Assembly (NCBI RefSeq): GCF_023276435.1
Contig: NZ_JALLPO010000004.1
Coordinates: forward strand, 62,001 to 126,000
Reading direction: 5' to 3'
Source: Sphaerisporangium perillae
GTDB lineage: Bacteria > Actinomycetota > Actinomycetes > Streptosporangiales > Streptosporangiaceae
DNA: 64,000 bases
Made by a program: the position numbers and the translations under genes. Shown here one piece after another: positions 1 to 8,254 of the stretch (position 1 is its first letter; every line of letters begins with the position of its first letter). The notes under the pieces are model-generated. The model saw nothing but the letters and a program-made list of their open reading frames with translations. It had not been told where the DNA came from and searched no databases.

Positions 1-848
1 AGCACCCCGAGCTGCTCGGAGCCCTGGTGCGCACGGCGTCCCACGTCTGGCACGCGATCGACCGGCAGGCCCTGACGGCCGCCGAGACCTACCGGCGCCG
101 AGAGAAGGAGCTGCTCGGCCGGAGCAACGAGCGGGTGAACGCCCTACTGGACGACCTGCTGGAGGGCACCGGCGACGCGGCCGTCCCCCGCTCCGCCGCC
201 GCCGCGCTGGACCTGCCCGAGCGCGGCCGTTATGCGGTCGTCACAATCAGGCTCCCCGTGCGCCACGGCGGCCTGGGCGCCGGCGTGGACGGCCACCCCG
301 AGACGCTCGGGCCGATGCGGCTGCTGTGGCGCATGCGCACCCAGTACGAGGTGGCCGTCGTCGCGCTCGGCGACGGCACGCTGGACGAGCTGATCGAAGG
401 CATGACCCCCGGGGTGTACGGCCCGGCCGGCGTCAGCCCTGTCGTCGACGGGCTGGAGGAGCTGGCCTCCGCCAGGAAGCTCGCCGAGCTGGCCATGCGC
501 ACCTGCTCCGGCTGCGGCCCGCAGATCGCCCGGCTGGACCGGCGCCTGCCGGCCGCGCTGGTGGTCTCCCAGCCCGAGCTCTCCGGCCGCCTGACCGCAG
601 AGGTCCTCGGCGCGCTGCTCGCCCTCGACCCGCCCGACCGCGAGATCCTGCTCGCCACGCTCTCGGCGTGGCTGCGCTGCGAGGGATCGGCCGCGCGCGC
701 GGCCGGGCAGCTGTACTGCCACCGCAACACCGTCTTCAACCGCATCCGCCGCGTCGAACAGCTCACCGGCCGCTCGGTGTCCCGCCCTCGCGACATCGTC
801 GAACTCGCCCTGGCCCTGGAGGCCGTCCGCCTCCTCCCGGTGGTCTGA
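1..848 (+). CDS. PucR/CdaR-type helix-turn-helix regulator (5' end outside window)
   Basis: The reading frame is open to the left edge of the window, so the N-terminus is missing; about 281 residues are visible. The last ~70 residues form a PucR-type C-terminal HTH: an acidic helix, then YCHRNTVFNRIRRVEQLTGR, a motif family members use to bind DNA. The middle part resembles the degenerate GGDEF-like region that precedes this HTH in PucR/CdaR proteins. Such proteins are transcription factors that sense metabolites or control differentiation in actinomycetes. The ligand and target cannot be deduced. A GTG at 27 is an internal codon rather than a convincing start, because the frame continues upstream. 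Confidence 0.85.
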   Translation, partial: HPELLGALVRTASHVWHAIDRQALTAAETYRRREKELLGRSNERVNALLDDLLEGTGDAAVPRSAAAALDLPERGRYAVVTIRLPVRHGGLGAGVDGHPETLGPMRLLWRMRTQYEVAVVALGDGTLDELIEGMTPGVYGPAGVSPVVDGLEELASARKLAELAMRTCSGCGPQIARLDRRLPAALVVSQPELSGRLTAEVLGALLALDPPDREILLATLSAWLRCEGSAARAAGQLYCHRNTVFNRIRRVEQLTGRSVSRPRDIVELALALEAVRLLPVV

Positions 849-1028
849 CCCGCTCGCGAACCGGAACGCACGGGCGGCGCGCCGTGGCGGCGCGGGCGCG
901 TGGGCAAGGGCGGCCCCGGCGCTGACCGGCGTTTGGACGTCCGTTGACCCCTCTCCTCCTAGCGTGGCCGTAACCGGTCGCACCCGGCGCCGCGCGCCGG
1001 CGCGAGGAACGAGATCGGAACACCGCCT

Positions 1029-1706
1029 GTGGCCAGAAGAGCGCTCGACACCCTGGGGCTTCCGCTGCTGCTGTTCGCCCTCGCGCTGGCCCTCGGCCTC
1101 GCCGCCAGGACCGCCGAATGGACCGGAGTCGATCTGCGCCTGGACGAGGCCGTGCGCGGCGCGCGGAGCGGACCGCTGACGGTGGCGGCCCAGGTGCTGA
1201 ACGCCGGCTTCGTCCCGCCCGCGGGGGTGGCGATGATCGCGCTGCTCACCGCCTACCTGTTCCTGGCCCGGCGCCCTCGCACGGCGGTGATCACGTTCCT
1301 GCTGGTGTCGGTGGGCTGGACGGTCAACTCGGTGCTGAAGGCGCTGATCGACCGGCCTCGGCCCCCGGTCGCCTTCCAGCTCGTCCCGCAGCTCGGGCAC
1401 GACAGCTTCCCGAGCGGCCACGTGGCGCTCACGATGTCGCTGGCCATCGCCCTGGCCTTCCTCGCCCGCCGCACCCGCTACTTCCGGCTCGTCGTCGTGC
1501 TGGGGGTCCTGCTGGTGGTCGCGCAGGCGATGGCGCGCCTGTACCTTGGCGTCCACTATCCGACGGACGTGGCCGGATCCATCCTCGCCAGCACGGCGGG
1601 CGCCGGCGCGGTGCTGCGGCTGAGCGACCGATTCGGCGCCGGGCCGGGCCCCGGCCTCCCCGGTCGCGAGGACAGCCGGCGCTCGGTCACCGGGCTGCCG
1701 TCCTAG
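1029..1706 (+). CDS. PAP2-family membrane phosphatase
   Basis: This is a 225-residue integral membrane protein with about six hydrophobic segments. It carries the three PAP2 signature motifs: K-x6-RP in KALIDRPRP (about residue 109), PSGH (about 133-136) and a C-terminal R-x5-H-x3-D in RLYLGVHYPTDV. The arginines and histidines of these motifs form the phosphatase active site, which usually faces the outside of the membrane. Family members dephosphorylate lipid phosphates such as phosphatidate or undecaprenyl pyrophosphate; which one is used here is unknown. The GTG start at 1029 has only a weak purine stretch upstream. A second PAP2 domain, fused to a lipid kinase, lies at 36474-37973. Confidence 0.9.
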   Translation: MARRALDTLGLPLLLFALALALGLAARTAEWTGVDLRLDEAVRGARSGPLTVAAQVLNAGFVPPAGVAMIALLTAYLFLARRPRTAVITFLLVSVGWTVNSVLKALIDRPRPPVAFQLVPQLGHDSFPSGHVALTMSLAIALAFLARRTRYFRLVVVLGVLLVVAQAMARLYLGVHYPTDVAGSILASTAGAGAVLRLSDRFGAGPGPGLPGREDSRRSVTGLPS

Positions 1707-1835
1707 CGTCACAGATGTGACGTCGGCGCCGCGAAAGGGGTGCGCCGGGACGAGTCGCCATATGGAATGGACTTGAGGTCCACGCCGGGCAGGCGCGGCG
1801 CCGGCAGCACCGATCGAGCCAGGAGGAGCCCCCCA

Positions 1836-2282
1836 GTGGACGAGGTCTGCGTGCGGATCGACGCACCCCCCAGGAAGGTGTGGGACCTGATCACCGACGT
1901 CACCCGTTACGGCGAGTGGAGCCCGGAGAGCAGGGGAGGGCGCTGGCTGGCGGGCGTGGGCGGCCGGGTGGGCGCCTCCTTCGTCGGCCGCAACCGCCGC
2001 GGGCCGTTCCGCTGGTCCACCACCTGCACCGTCGTCGAGTGGGAGCGGCCCCGCCGGTTCACCTTCGAGGTGGGGCTGTCGCGCATGCGCTGGGGGTACC
2101 GCCTGGTCCCCGACGGCGAGGGGACGCTCCTGTGCGAGTGGCGCGAGCACATCGGGACCCCCGCGGCCCCGGTGCGGGCGGTGCTCGCCCTGGGCGTCCT
2201 CGGCAAGGACCGCGAGAAGCTCGTGGTGGAGGGCATGCGCCAGACCCTGCGCCGGATCAAGGCGGTCGCCGAGCGCCCCTGA
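1836..2282 (+). CDS. SRPBCC (START-like) family protein
   Basis: This 148-residue protein belongs to the SRPBCC/polyketide-cyclase-like fold. The N-terminus has the usual pattern of a strand followed by an APPRKVWDLITDVTRYGEWSP helix region, and WGYRLVPDGEGT lies in the central sheet. Such proteins bind hydrophobic ligands in a deep cavity. The frame extends upstream to 1740, but GTG at 1836 is chosen because AGGAGGAG at 1821-1828 lies at ideal distance. The gene converges with the STAS gene, and its stop codon lies in the left arm of a hairpin at 2277-2305. The ligand is not predictable. Confidence 0.8.
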   Translation: MDEVCVRIDAPPRKVWDLITDVTRYGEWSPESRGGRWLAGVGGRVGASFVGRNRRGPFRWSTTCTVVEWERPRRFTFEVGLSRMRWGYRLVPDGEGTLLCEWREHIGTPAAPVRAVLALGVLGKDREKLVVEGMRQTLRRIKAVAERP

Positions 2283-2305
2283 TCGACGGTGGACCGCGAT
2301 CAGGG
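2277..2305. terminator. Hairpin between convergent genes
   Basis: Perfect 9-bp arms CCCTGATCG (2277-2285) and CGATCAGGG (2297-2305) surround an 11-nt loop. The hairpin lies between the SRPBCC gene ending at 2282 and the STAS gene ending at 2380 on the other strand. There is no T tract, as is common in high-GC actinomycetes. The left part is repeated imperfectly at 2324-2365. Confidence 0.5.
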
Positions 2306-2365
2306 CGGTGGCCGGGCATTCCCGATCGACAGTGGACCGCGACCAGCGGTGGCCGGCGCTCCCGG
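2281..2365. repeat. Imperfect tandem duplication, about 43 bp unit
   Basis: GATCGACGGTGGACCGCGAT at 2281 recurs as GATCGACAGTGGACCGCGAC at 2324, each followed by a CAG...GGTGGCCGG stretch. The two copies fill the space between the convergent genes. Confidence 0.6.
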
Positions 2366-2379
2366 CCGCCGGCGCGCGA

Positions 2380-2763
2380 TCAGCCGCCCGCGTCGTCGCG
2401 GGACCGGGGCGTGGGCGCCGACACCGCCGCCATCGAGGCCGCCACGTCGGCGTCCAGGGCGAACGCGGCGTCCAGGCGGGTGAGGGCGAGCAGGCGGCGC
2501 AGGAAGCCCTCGGCGCCGGCGAGCCGTACCCAGCCGCCGGACCTGCGCACGCGGCGGTGGACGTCGAGCAGGAGCCAGATGCCGCCGGAGTCGCAGAACC
2601 GGAGCGCGGTCACGTCCAGGACGATGCGATCGCGGCCCTGCGCCAGCAGGGCGTCCAGCGCGTCCCGTGCCTTCACCCGTGTGGTCGCGTCGAGCTCGCC
2701 GTCGAGCGCGACCACCGTGCAGTCGGGATCACAGTGGCTGGTGATCGCCATCTTCAGAGGCAT
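2380..2763 (-). CDS. STAS-domain anti-anti-sigma factor
   Basis: This 127-residue single-domain STAS protein resembles SpoIIAA/RsbV. The core has the strand VVALDGELDATTRV (about 17-30) and the loop FCDSGGIWLLL (about 56-66), which holds the conserved Asp-Ser pair; the Ser is the residue phosphorylated by the partner anti-sigma kinase in this family. The last ~20 residues are a non-conserved tail. The start at 2763 is supported by AGGGAG a few bases upstream. By family role it would bind an RsbW-type kinase and free a sigma factor; a candidate kinase is at 4053-4520 and a SpoIIE phosphatase at 10215-11291. Direct partnership is inference. Confidence 0.85.
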   Translation of the reverse strand: MPLKMAITSHCDPDCTVVALDGELDATTRVKARDALDALLAQGRDRIVLDVTALRFCDSGGIWLLLDVHRRVRRSGGWVRLAGAEGFLRRLLALTRLDAAFALDADVAASMAAVSAPTPRSRDDAGG

Positions 2764-2943
2764 CCGGCCGCTCCCTATGCCGAACGTCAGAGACGGAGGC
2801 GGCAGCTCACGTGGATAGTTGCCTGCCAATCGTCGCACCGCTCCATCATGGCTGGGCACTTTTGACGCGCTATGTACCTCGATCGAGACCTGGCGTCGCC
2901 AGGTTGGGCAGTCGGCGTTCCGTATGTGTGAAATGCTGACAAT

Positions 2944-3909
2944 ATGGACTCGGGACCTTCCTCGGAAAGCATCTATCCCCAGCCCCCCGACTCGAGCGAG
3001 CTGCTCGACCGCACCCCTGGCCTGTGGGTCGACGACAGCGACGACGACGATCCTGTCCTGCTCTACGCCGACGGCCGAGCCGTGGACACCTGGCGCGAGC
3101 ACTACCCCTACTCCGAGCGGATGTCGCGCTCGGAGTACGAGCAGATCAAGCGGCTGCTCCAGATCGAGCTGCTGAAGCTGCAGTACTGGATCAAGGACAC
3201 CGGGGGCCGCCTGGTGATCCTGTTCGAGGGCCGCGACGCCGCCGGCAAAGGCGGGACGATCAAGCGGTTCATGGAGCACCTCAACCCGCGCGGCGCGACC
3301 GTGGTGGCCCTGGAGAAGCCCAGCGAGCGAGAGCGCACGCAGTGGTACTTCCAGCGGTACATCGCCCACCTGCCCGCCGCCGGAGAGATCGCCCTGTTCG
3401 ACCGGTCGTGGTACAACCGCGCCGGCGTGGAGCTCGTCATGGGCTTCTGCACGCCCGAGGAGTACCAGGAGTTCATGATGCAGACGCCGCTCTTCGAGAG
3501 GATGCTCGTGCGCGACGGCATCCATCTCATCAAGCTGTGGTTCTCGGTCTCCCACCGCGAGCAGCGCACCCGGTTCATCATCCGCCAGGTCGACCCGGTC
3601 CGGCAGTGGAAGCTGTCCCCGATGGACCTGGCGTCCCTGGACAAGTGGAACGAGTACACCAGGGCCAAGGAGGACATGTTCCTCAACACCGACACCGAGG
3701 ACGCTCCCTGGACCGTCATCAAGAGCAACGACAAGAAGCGCGGCCGCATCGAGGCCATGCGCCACGTCCTCAGCCAGTTCCAGTACACGAACAAGGACCA
3801 CGAGGTCGTGGGCGTCCCCGACCCGCTCATCGTCCGCTCGGCCGCCGACATCGTCGACGAGGACCAGCCCGTTCCGCCGCCGTCGCGGGAGCCCGTCGAG
3901 GCGACCTGA
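2944..3909 (+). CDS. ppk2: Polyphosphate kinase 2
   Basis: This 321-residue protein is of normal length for a single-domain PPK2. It has Walker A GRDAAGKGG (about 96-104) and Walker B LFDRSWYNRAG (about 151-161), followed by the lid region with conserved RQVDPVRQWKLSP. The family uses polyphosphate as phosphate donor to make nucleoside triphosphates or diphosphates in the cytoplasm. The acidic N-terminal ~40 residues are variable. The start ATG at 2944 has no strong Shine-Dalgarno and may be close to the transcript start. It is divergent from the STAS gene across 180 bp of shared upstream DNA. Confidence 0.93.
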   Translation: MDSGPSSESIYPQPPDSSELLDRTPGLWVDDSDDDDPVLLYADGRAVDTWREHYPYSERMSRSEYEQIKRLLQIELLKLQYWIKDTGGRLVILFEGRDAAGKGGTIKRFMEHLNPRGATVVALEKPSERERTQWYFQRYIAHLPAAGEIALFDRSWYNRAGVELVMGFCTPEEYQEFMMQTPLFERMLVRDGIHLIKLWFSVSHREQRTRFIIRQVDPVRQWKLSPMDLASLDKWNEYTRAKEDMFLNTDTEDAPWTVIKSNDKKRGRIEAMRHVLSQFQYTNKDHEVVGVPDPLIVRSAADIVDEDQPVPPPSREPVEAT

Positions 3910-4052
3910 CCGTCGAGGCGCGCCCGTCCGATTGCGGTGGAGCACATAGGAGCGCTCCCACGGGCAACTAGGTTCCTACCTTTCCGCGACATCTCTAGGC
4001 ACGTCCCGGGCGTCCTTAACAGGGTGCGGGCAGATCTCTACCGGGGGGTCGC

Positions 4053-4520
4053 ATGACTTCATCAGGGTTCGGCGGGGCGGAACCAGCCAGTGATCGCGTG
4101 CTGCACCTCGCCGGCGATCCCGACGCCGTGGCGCGGGCCAGGCGGCTGGTGTCCTCCGCGCTGGGGAAGGGGCACCCGCTCCACGACGACTGTGTGCTGC
4201 TGACCAGCGAGATCGCCACCAACGCGGTGGTGCACTCCGACTCCGGTCACGGCGGCACGTTCTCGCTGAGCGTCTCCTACTCCGCCGAATGGGTGCGCAT
4301 CGCCGTCCAGGACGCCGGCTCCCTGGACCCCCCTTTCGGATGGCGGCCCTCCTCCCCGCTCGACACCGGGGGGCGGGGCCTGCTCCTGCTGGAGGCGCTC
4401 GCCCACCGCTGGGGGTTCATCAGGGAGGAGGGGACCAACAACGTGTGGTTCGAGATGCACGTCGACCTGCTGAACCCCGTCCCCGCCGCCTCCAACGGCT
4501 CCCTGCGGGTCGCCCGCTGA
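4053..4520 (+). CDS. RsbW-like ATP-binding anti-sigma factor/serine kinase
   Basis: This 155-residue protein is a stand-alone GHKL-type ATPase domain. The N box is SEIATNAVVHS (52-62), the G1 box VQDAG (85-89) and the G2 box GGRGLLLL (106-113). Such small proteins are either anti-sigma kinases or regulators of differentiation; actinomycetes encode dozens. The start at 4053 follows GGGGGG at a good distance. No sigma factor gene is adjacent, so its target is unknown. The STAS protein at 2380-2763 is a plausible antagonist by proximity only. Confidence 0.88.
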   Translation: MTSSGFGGAEPASDRVLHLAGDPDAVARARRLVSSALGKGHPLHDDCVLLTSEIATNAVVHSDSGHGGTFSLSVSYSAEWVRIAVQDAGSLDPPFGWRPSSPLDTGGRGLLLLEALAHRWGFIREEGTNNVWFEMHVDLLNPVPAASNGSLRVAR

Positions 4521-4536
4521 CCGGGACGCCGTCCGG

Positions 4537-5511
4537 TCAGGGCAGGTCCAGGCGGCACAGGCCCTCGGCCAGGACCTTGGTGGTCAGGCGGGTGCGGCTG
4601 TCGCACCCGAGCTTGGCGAAGATGTGCTCCAGGTGCGTGGTCACCGTGCGGACGCTGAGCACCAGCGCCGCGGCGATCTGCGGGTTGGAGTCGCCCAGGG
4701 CGACCCGGGTGAGCACCTCCACCTCCCGCGCGGTCAGCTCGTACGGCAGGGCGCACGGCCGCTCGGCGATCACGGCGCCCTGGATCGCGCCGTGGAAACC
4801 GACGCCGGCGCGGTGCACCCGCACCTCGCGCCACTGGCCACGGGAGTCCAGCCAGAGCCCCCGCCTCGACAGCTCGCGCGAGTCGATGAAGTCCGTGGCC
4901 AGCTCGGCCATCGCGGGCTCGCGCTCGATCGCCTCCGAGGCCGGCCAGCCGGCGACCGCCCGGCGCCGCCCGCCGCGCTCGAAGGCGACGGCGTGGAACC
5001 CCGGGGGCACCCCCATCGGGTCGATCACGCATCGGGTCAGATCGGTGACGTGGGCCAGCGTGCCGGAGACCGCGCTGATCACCGTGGCGGTCTCGGGCGG
5101 CAGCGTGTCGCGGCTGCTGACGTGCAGCAGGCCGGTGTAGCGGCCCTCGCTCACGAACAGCGGCGCGGTCAGCCCCGAGCGCCAGCCGTAGGGCTCCAGG
5201 TGCCTGCGGTAGTAGAGCTCGGTGCCGGGGGAGCCCATCGTCAGCGGAATGCGGGAGGTCATGGCGCGCCGGTAGGGGTCCAGGCGGGCGTACTCCTCGG
5301 CGGCGTCCTCGTCGACCCGGGCGTAACCGGAGGACACCAGGCTGCGGTGGCATCCGGTCGCCGGGTCGAACGCGACGAACTCGTACGCCTCCACCGGGAT
5401 GATCTTCCGCAGGGCGGTCATGGCGCCGTGCGCCCCGGACCCGCCGGCCACCTCGAACCCCACTTCGGTGAACGCGTGGAGGTGGCGTGCGTCCAGGGTG
5501 ATCTGATCCAT
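4537..5511 (-). CDS. LuxR-family transcriptional regulator
   Basis: The 324-residue protein ends in a clear LuxR HTH (about residues 255-320): LTAREVEVLTRVALGDSNPQIAAAL, then SVRTVTTHLEHIFAKLG. The N-terminal ~230 residues are GAF/PAS-like in pattern and presumably sense a ligand; no receiver aspartate pattern is seen. The start at 5511 is preferred over the longer frame because GGAGGA lies just upstream. It is divergent from the peptide-binding lipoprotein gene at 5641, and a 21-bp element at 5554-5574 lies between them, so it is a candidate regulator of the importer. Confidence 0.87.
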   Translation of the reverse strand: MDQITLDARHLHAFTEVGFEVAGGSGAHGAMTALRKIIPVEAYEFVAFDPATGCHRSLVSSGYARVDEDAAEEYARLDPYRRAMTSRIPLTMGSPGTELYYRRHLEPYGWRSGLTAPLFVSEGRYTGLLHVSSRDTLPPETATVISAVSGTLAHVTDLTRCVIDPMGVPPGFHAVAFERGGRRRAVAGWPASEAIEREPAMAELATDFIDSRELSRRGLWLDSRGQWREVRVHRAGVGFHGAIQGAVIAERPCALPYELTAREVEVLTRVALGDSNPQIAAALVLSVRTVTTHLEHIFAKLGCDSRTRLTTKVLAEGLCRLDLP

Positions 5512-5553
5512 CGGTCCTCCACGCTCAGCTTGCCCGACACAGATCATTACACG

Positions 5554-5574
5554 GAATACGTAAACCTTCCGATG
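5554..5574 (+). promoter_or_regulatory. Element shared with the peptidase operon (copy A)
   Basis: GAATACGTAAACC, then TTCCGATG, lies in the LuxR/importer divergent region. The same element with one mismatch lies on the minus strand at 27249-27269, directly at the start of the C39-peptidase operon. It contains the palindrome TACGTA. The ATG at 5572 is in frame with the lipoprotein gene, 23 codons upstream of the start chosen. Confidence 0.55.
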
Positions 5575-5640
5575 CAGACCCTTGCTCTGCTATTTAGCCT
5601 CTCCGGCATCACGCCGGAGCGACGGAGAGGCAGAGGAACA

Positions 5641-7245
5641 GTGACGGTCCACAAGAAGGCGCGAGGTGCCGCCGTCCTCCTCGCGGCGGCGCTCACGCTG
5701 AGCGCATGCGGCGGTTCCAGCGGGGACACCAGCGGTGACCAGGGCGGAAAGGGACCGAAGCAGTTCTCGGTCGCGCTCAACGAGCCTGACCACCTGACGC
5801 CCGGCAACACCTCCAGCAGCTATTCGATCACGGTGCTGCAGGCGCTGTTCGACACGCTCGTCGTGATCGACGCCAAGGGGCAGACGCAGATGCGCGCCGC
5901 GGAGTCGGTGACGAGCCAGGACCAGCAGACCTGGACCATCAAGATCAAGCCGGGGCAGAAGTTCCACAACGGGGAGGCTGTCACCGCCGAGAGCTTCGCC
6001 GACGCCTGGAACGCCGCCGCCTACGGCCCGAACGCGTGGACCAACAACTACTACTTCGCCAACATCGAGGGCTACGACAAGCTCAACCCCGAGGCCGAGG
6101 GCGCCAAGCCCGAGACCGACAAGCTGAGCGGCCTGAAGGTCGTGGACCCCAACACCCTCGAGGTGCACCTGACGGCGCCGTTCAGCCAGTTCCCGATCAC
6201 CCTGGCCTACACCGGCTTCGCGCCGATGCCGAAGGCCGCCTTCACCGATCTGAAGGCCTACGACCAGAAGCCGATCGGCAACGGCCCCTTCGCGCTGGAC
6301 GGCGAGTGGTCGCACAACCAGCAGATCAAGCTGAAGAAGTTCGACGGTTACGCGGGCTCGCGCCCGGCCAAGTCCGACGCCGTCCTGTTCAAGATCTACG
6401 CCAGCCGGGACACCGCGTACACCGACCTTCGGGCCAACAAGGTGGACCTGCTGCAGACCATCCCGCCGGCGAGCGCGGGCGAGGCCAAGAAGCTGCTCGG
6501 CGACCGGTTCGTCCCCACGGCCAGCGGCACCATGGACTACCTCGGCTTCCCGACGTTCGACAAGCGGTTCCAGAGCGCCGACCTGCGCAAGGCGATCTCG
6601 ATGGCGATCGACCGGCAGGGCATCGTCCAGGCCGTGTACAACGGCACGTTCAAGCCGATGGCCTCGCTGGTGGCGCCGCTGGTGCCGGGATACCGCGACA
6701 ACCCCTGCGGTGAGGCGTGCGCGTACGACCCGGCCAAGGCCAAGGCGCTCTACGACAAGTCCGGCGGGATCAAGGGCACGCTGAACCTCTACTTCTCCAA
6801 CGCCGACCCCAGCTACGAGCAGTGGATGCAGGCGGTGGCCAACCAGCTCAAGCAGAACCTCGGCATCGCCGACGTCCAGTTCAAGAAGATCCCGGCCGCC
6901 GACTACCTCTCGACGCTGCGCGAGAAGAAGGAGGACGGCCCCTACCGCAACAACTGGGTCATGGACTACCCGAGCCCGCAGAACTACCTGGAGTCGATGT
7001 GGGGCGCCGGTAACCGGATGGGCTGGGAGAACAAGCAGTTCAACGACCTGATCGCCAAGGCCAACGCGGCGCCGAGCATGGAGGCGAGCATCCCCCTCTA
7101 CCAGCAGGCCGAGGACGTGGCGCTCGCCGAGATGCCCATGATCCCGCTGTGGAACTGGCAGGATCAGGCAGGGTTCTCCAACAAGATCACGGGTGTGGCG
7201 ATCGACCCGTACAGCCCGAACCTCGACACGATCACGGTCAAGTAA
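5641..7245 (+). CDS. Peptide/nickel-type ABC transporter substrate-binding lipoprotein
   Basis: This 534-residue extracytoplasmic binding protein belongs to SBP family 5 (DppA/OppA-like). The signal peptide has KKAR, a hydrophobic core and the lipobox LSAC with Cys23. The mature part shows the typical VLQALFDTLVVID, GQKFHNGEAVTAESFADAW and FVPTASGTMDYLGF segments. Start GTG 5641 is chosen for its well-shaped signal peptide and the purine-rich GAGGAACA upstream; an in-frame ATG at 5572 would give a long, unusual N-terminus. It leads an operon with two permeases and would capture oligopeptides or a similar substrate outside the membrane. The substrate is not determined. Confidence 0.92.
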   Translation: MTVHKKARGAAVLLAAALTLSACGGSSGDTSGDQGGKGPKQFSVALNEPDHLTPGNTSSSYSITVLQALFDTLVVIDAKGQTQMRAAESVTSQDQQTWTIKIKPGQKFHNGEAVTAESFADAWNAAAYGPNAWTNNYYFANIEGYDKLNPEAEGAKPETDKLSGLKVVDPNTLEVHLTAPFSQFPITLAYTGFAPMPKAAFTDLKAYDQKPIGNGPFALDGEWSHNQQIKLKKFDGYAGSRPAKSDAVLFKIYASRDTAYTDLRANKVDLLQTIPPASAGEAKKLLGDRFVPTASGTMDYLGFPTFDKRFQSADLRKAISMAIDRQGIVQAVYNGTFKPMASLVAPLVPGYRDNPCGEACAYDPAKAKALYDKSGGIKGTLNLYFSNADPSYEQWMQAVANQLKQNLGIADVQFKKIPAADYLSTLREKKEDGPYRNNWVMDYPSPQNYLESMWGAGNRMGWENKQFNDLIAKANAAPSMEASIPLYQQAEDVALAEMPMIPLWNWQDQAGFSNKITGVAIDPYSPNLDTITVK

Positions 7246-7327
7246 GGATGCACACGATGGGGACTCCGCGCACGGTCACGGCCCCCGGCCGGCCGGGGTC
7301 CCCCCGCGCCGGGGCGGGAGCCCGGCA

Positions 7328-8254
7328 GTGAGGTACGCCGTCCACCGCCTGCTGCAGGCCATCCCGGTCTTTGTGGCGACCACCTTCCTGATCTACGCGA
7401 TGGTGTGGTCCCTGCCGGGCGACCCGATCGTGGCGCTCGCCGGGGACAAGCCGCTGCCGGAGAACGTCCTGCAGGCACTGCGCGACCACTACCACCTGAA
7501 CGACCCGCTGATCGTGCAGTACGGGCTGTACATGGCGGGGGTGTTCCTCCACGGCGACCTGGGGGAGACCTTCACCGGGCAGCCGGTCAGCGAGCTGCTC
7601 ACCGACCGCTGGGCGATCACCGCGCAACTCGCGGTCACCGCCTGGATCTTCGAGCTGGTCGTCGGCATCGGCCTCGGCGTGTTCGCGGCGCTGCGGCGGG
7701 GCCGGCTCGCCGACACGGCGGTGCTGGCCGGGACGACGTTCGTCATCGCGGTCCCGGTCTTCGTCGTCGGGTACACCGCCCAGATCGTCCTCGGCCTGAA
7801 CCTCGGGCTGTTCCCGACCGCCGGCACCGACGAGGGCTGGCCGACCAGCTACCTGCTGCCCGGCATGGTGCTCGGCTCGTTCGGCCTGGCGTACGTCGCC
7901 CGGCTGACCCGCGCCAGCGTGGTGGAGAACCTACGGGCCGACTACGTCCGCACGGCCGTCGCCAAGGGGATGCGGCGGTCCCGGGTCATCGGCCGGCACA
8001 CCCTGCGCAACTCGCTGATCCCGGTGGTGACCTACCTCGGCGTCGACTTCGGCAACCTGATGGCCGGGGCGGTGGTCACCGAGGGCATCTTCAACCTGCC
8101 GGGCATCGGCCAGCAGGTCTTCCAGTCGATCCAGCTCCAGGAGGGGCCGGTCGTCGTCGGCGTCACCACCCTGCTGGTGATGATCTTCATCGTGGCCAAC
8201 CTGCTCGTCGACCTGCTGTACGGCGTGCTCGACCCGAGGATCCGCCGTGGTTGA
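7328..8254 (+). CDS. ABC transporter permease, DppB/OppB type
   Basis: This 308-residue membrane protein has six predicted segments. It starts with the typical RYAVHRLLQAIPVFVATTFL first helix. The EAA-type cytoplasmic loop includes DYVRTAVAKGMRRSRVIGRH, which contacts the ATPase subunit in this family. GTG 7328 is chosen because GGGAG lies seven bases upstream and the length matches DppB. The downstream permease gene overlaps it by 8 nt, which implies translational coupling. Confidence 0.93.
   Translation: MRYAVHRLLQAIPVFVATTFLIYAMVWSLPGDPIVALAGDKPLPENVLQALRDHYHLNDPLIVQYGLYMAGVFLHGDLGETFTGQPVSELLTDRWAITAQLAVTAWIFELVVGIGLGVFAALRRGRLADTAVLAGTTFVIAVPVFVVGYTAQIVLGLNLGLFPTAGTDEGWPTSYLLPGMVLGSFGLAYVARLTRASVVENLRADYVRTAVAKGMRRSRVIGRHTLRNSLIPVVTYLGVDFGNLMAGAVVTEGIFNLPGIGQQVFQSIQLQEGPVVVGVTTLLVMIFIVANLLVDLLYGVLDPRIRRG

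Noticed and set aside
144-2150. 668-codon minus-strand frame
   Set aside because: It spans three plus-strand genes with clear motifs and has no family features.
2281-2365. Imperfect repeat considered as a mobile-element end
   Set aside because: It is short and confined to the gap between convergent genes, with no inverted ends or transposase.
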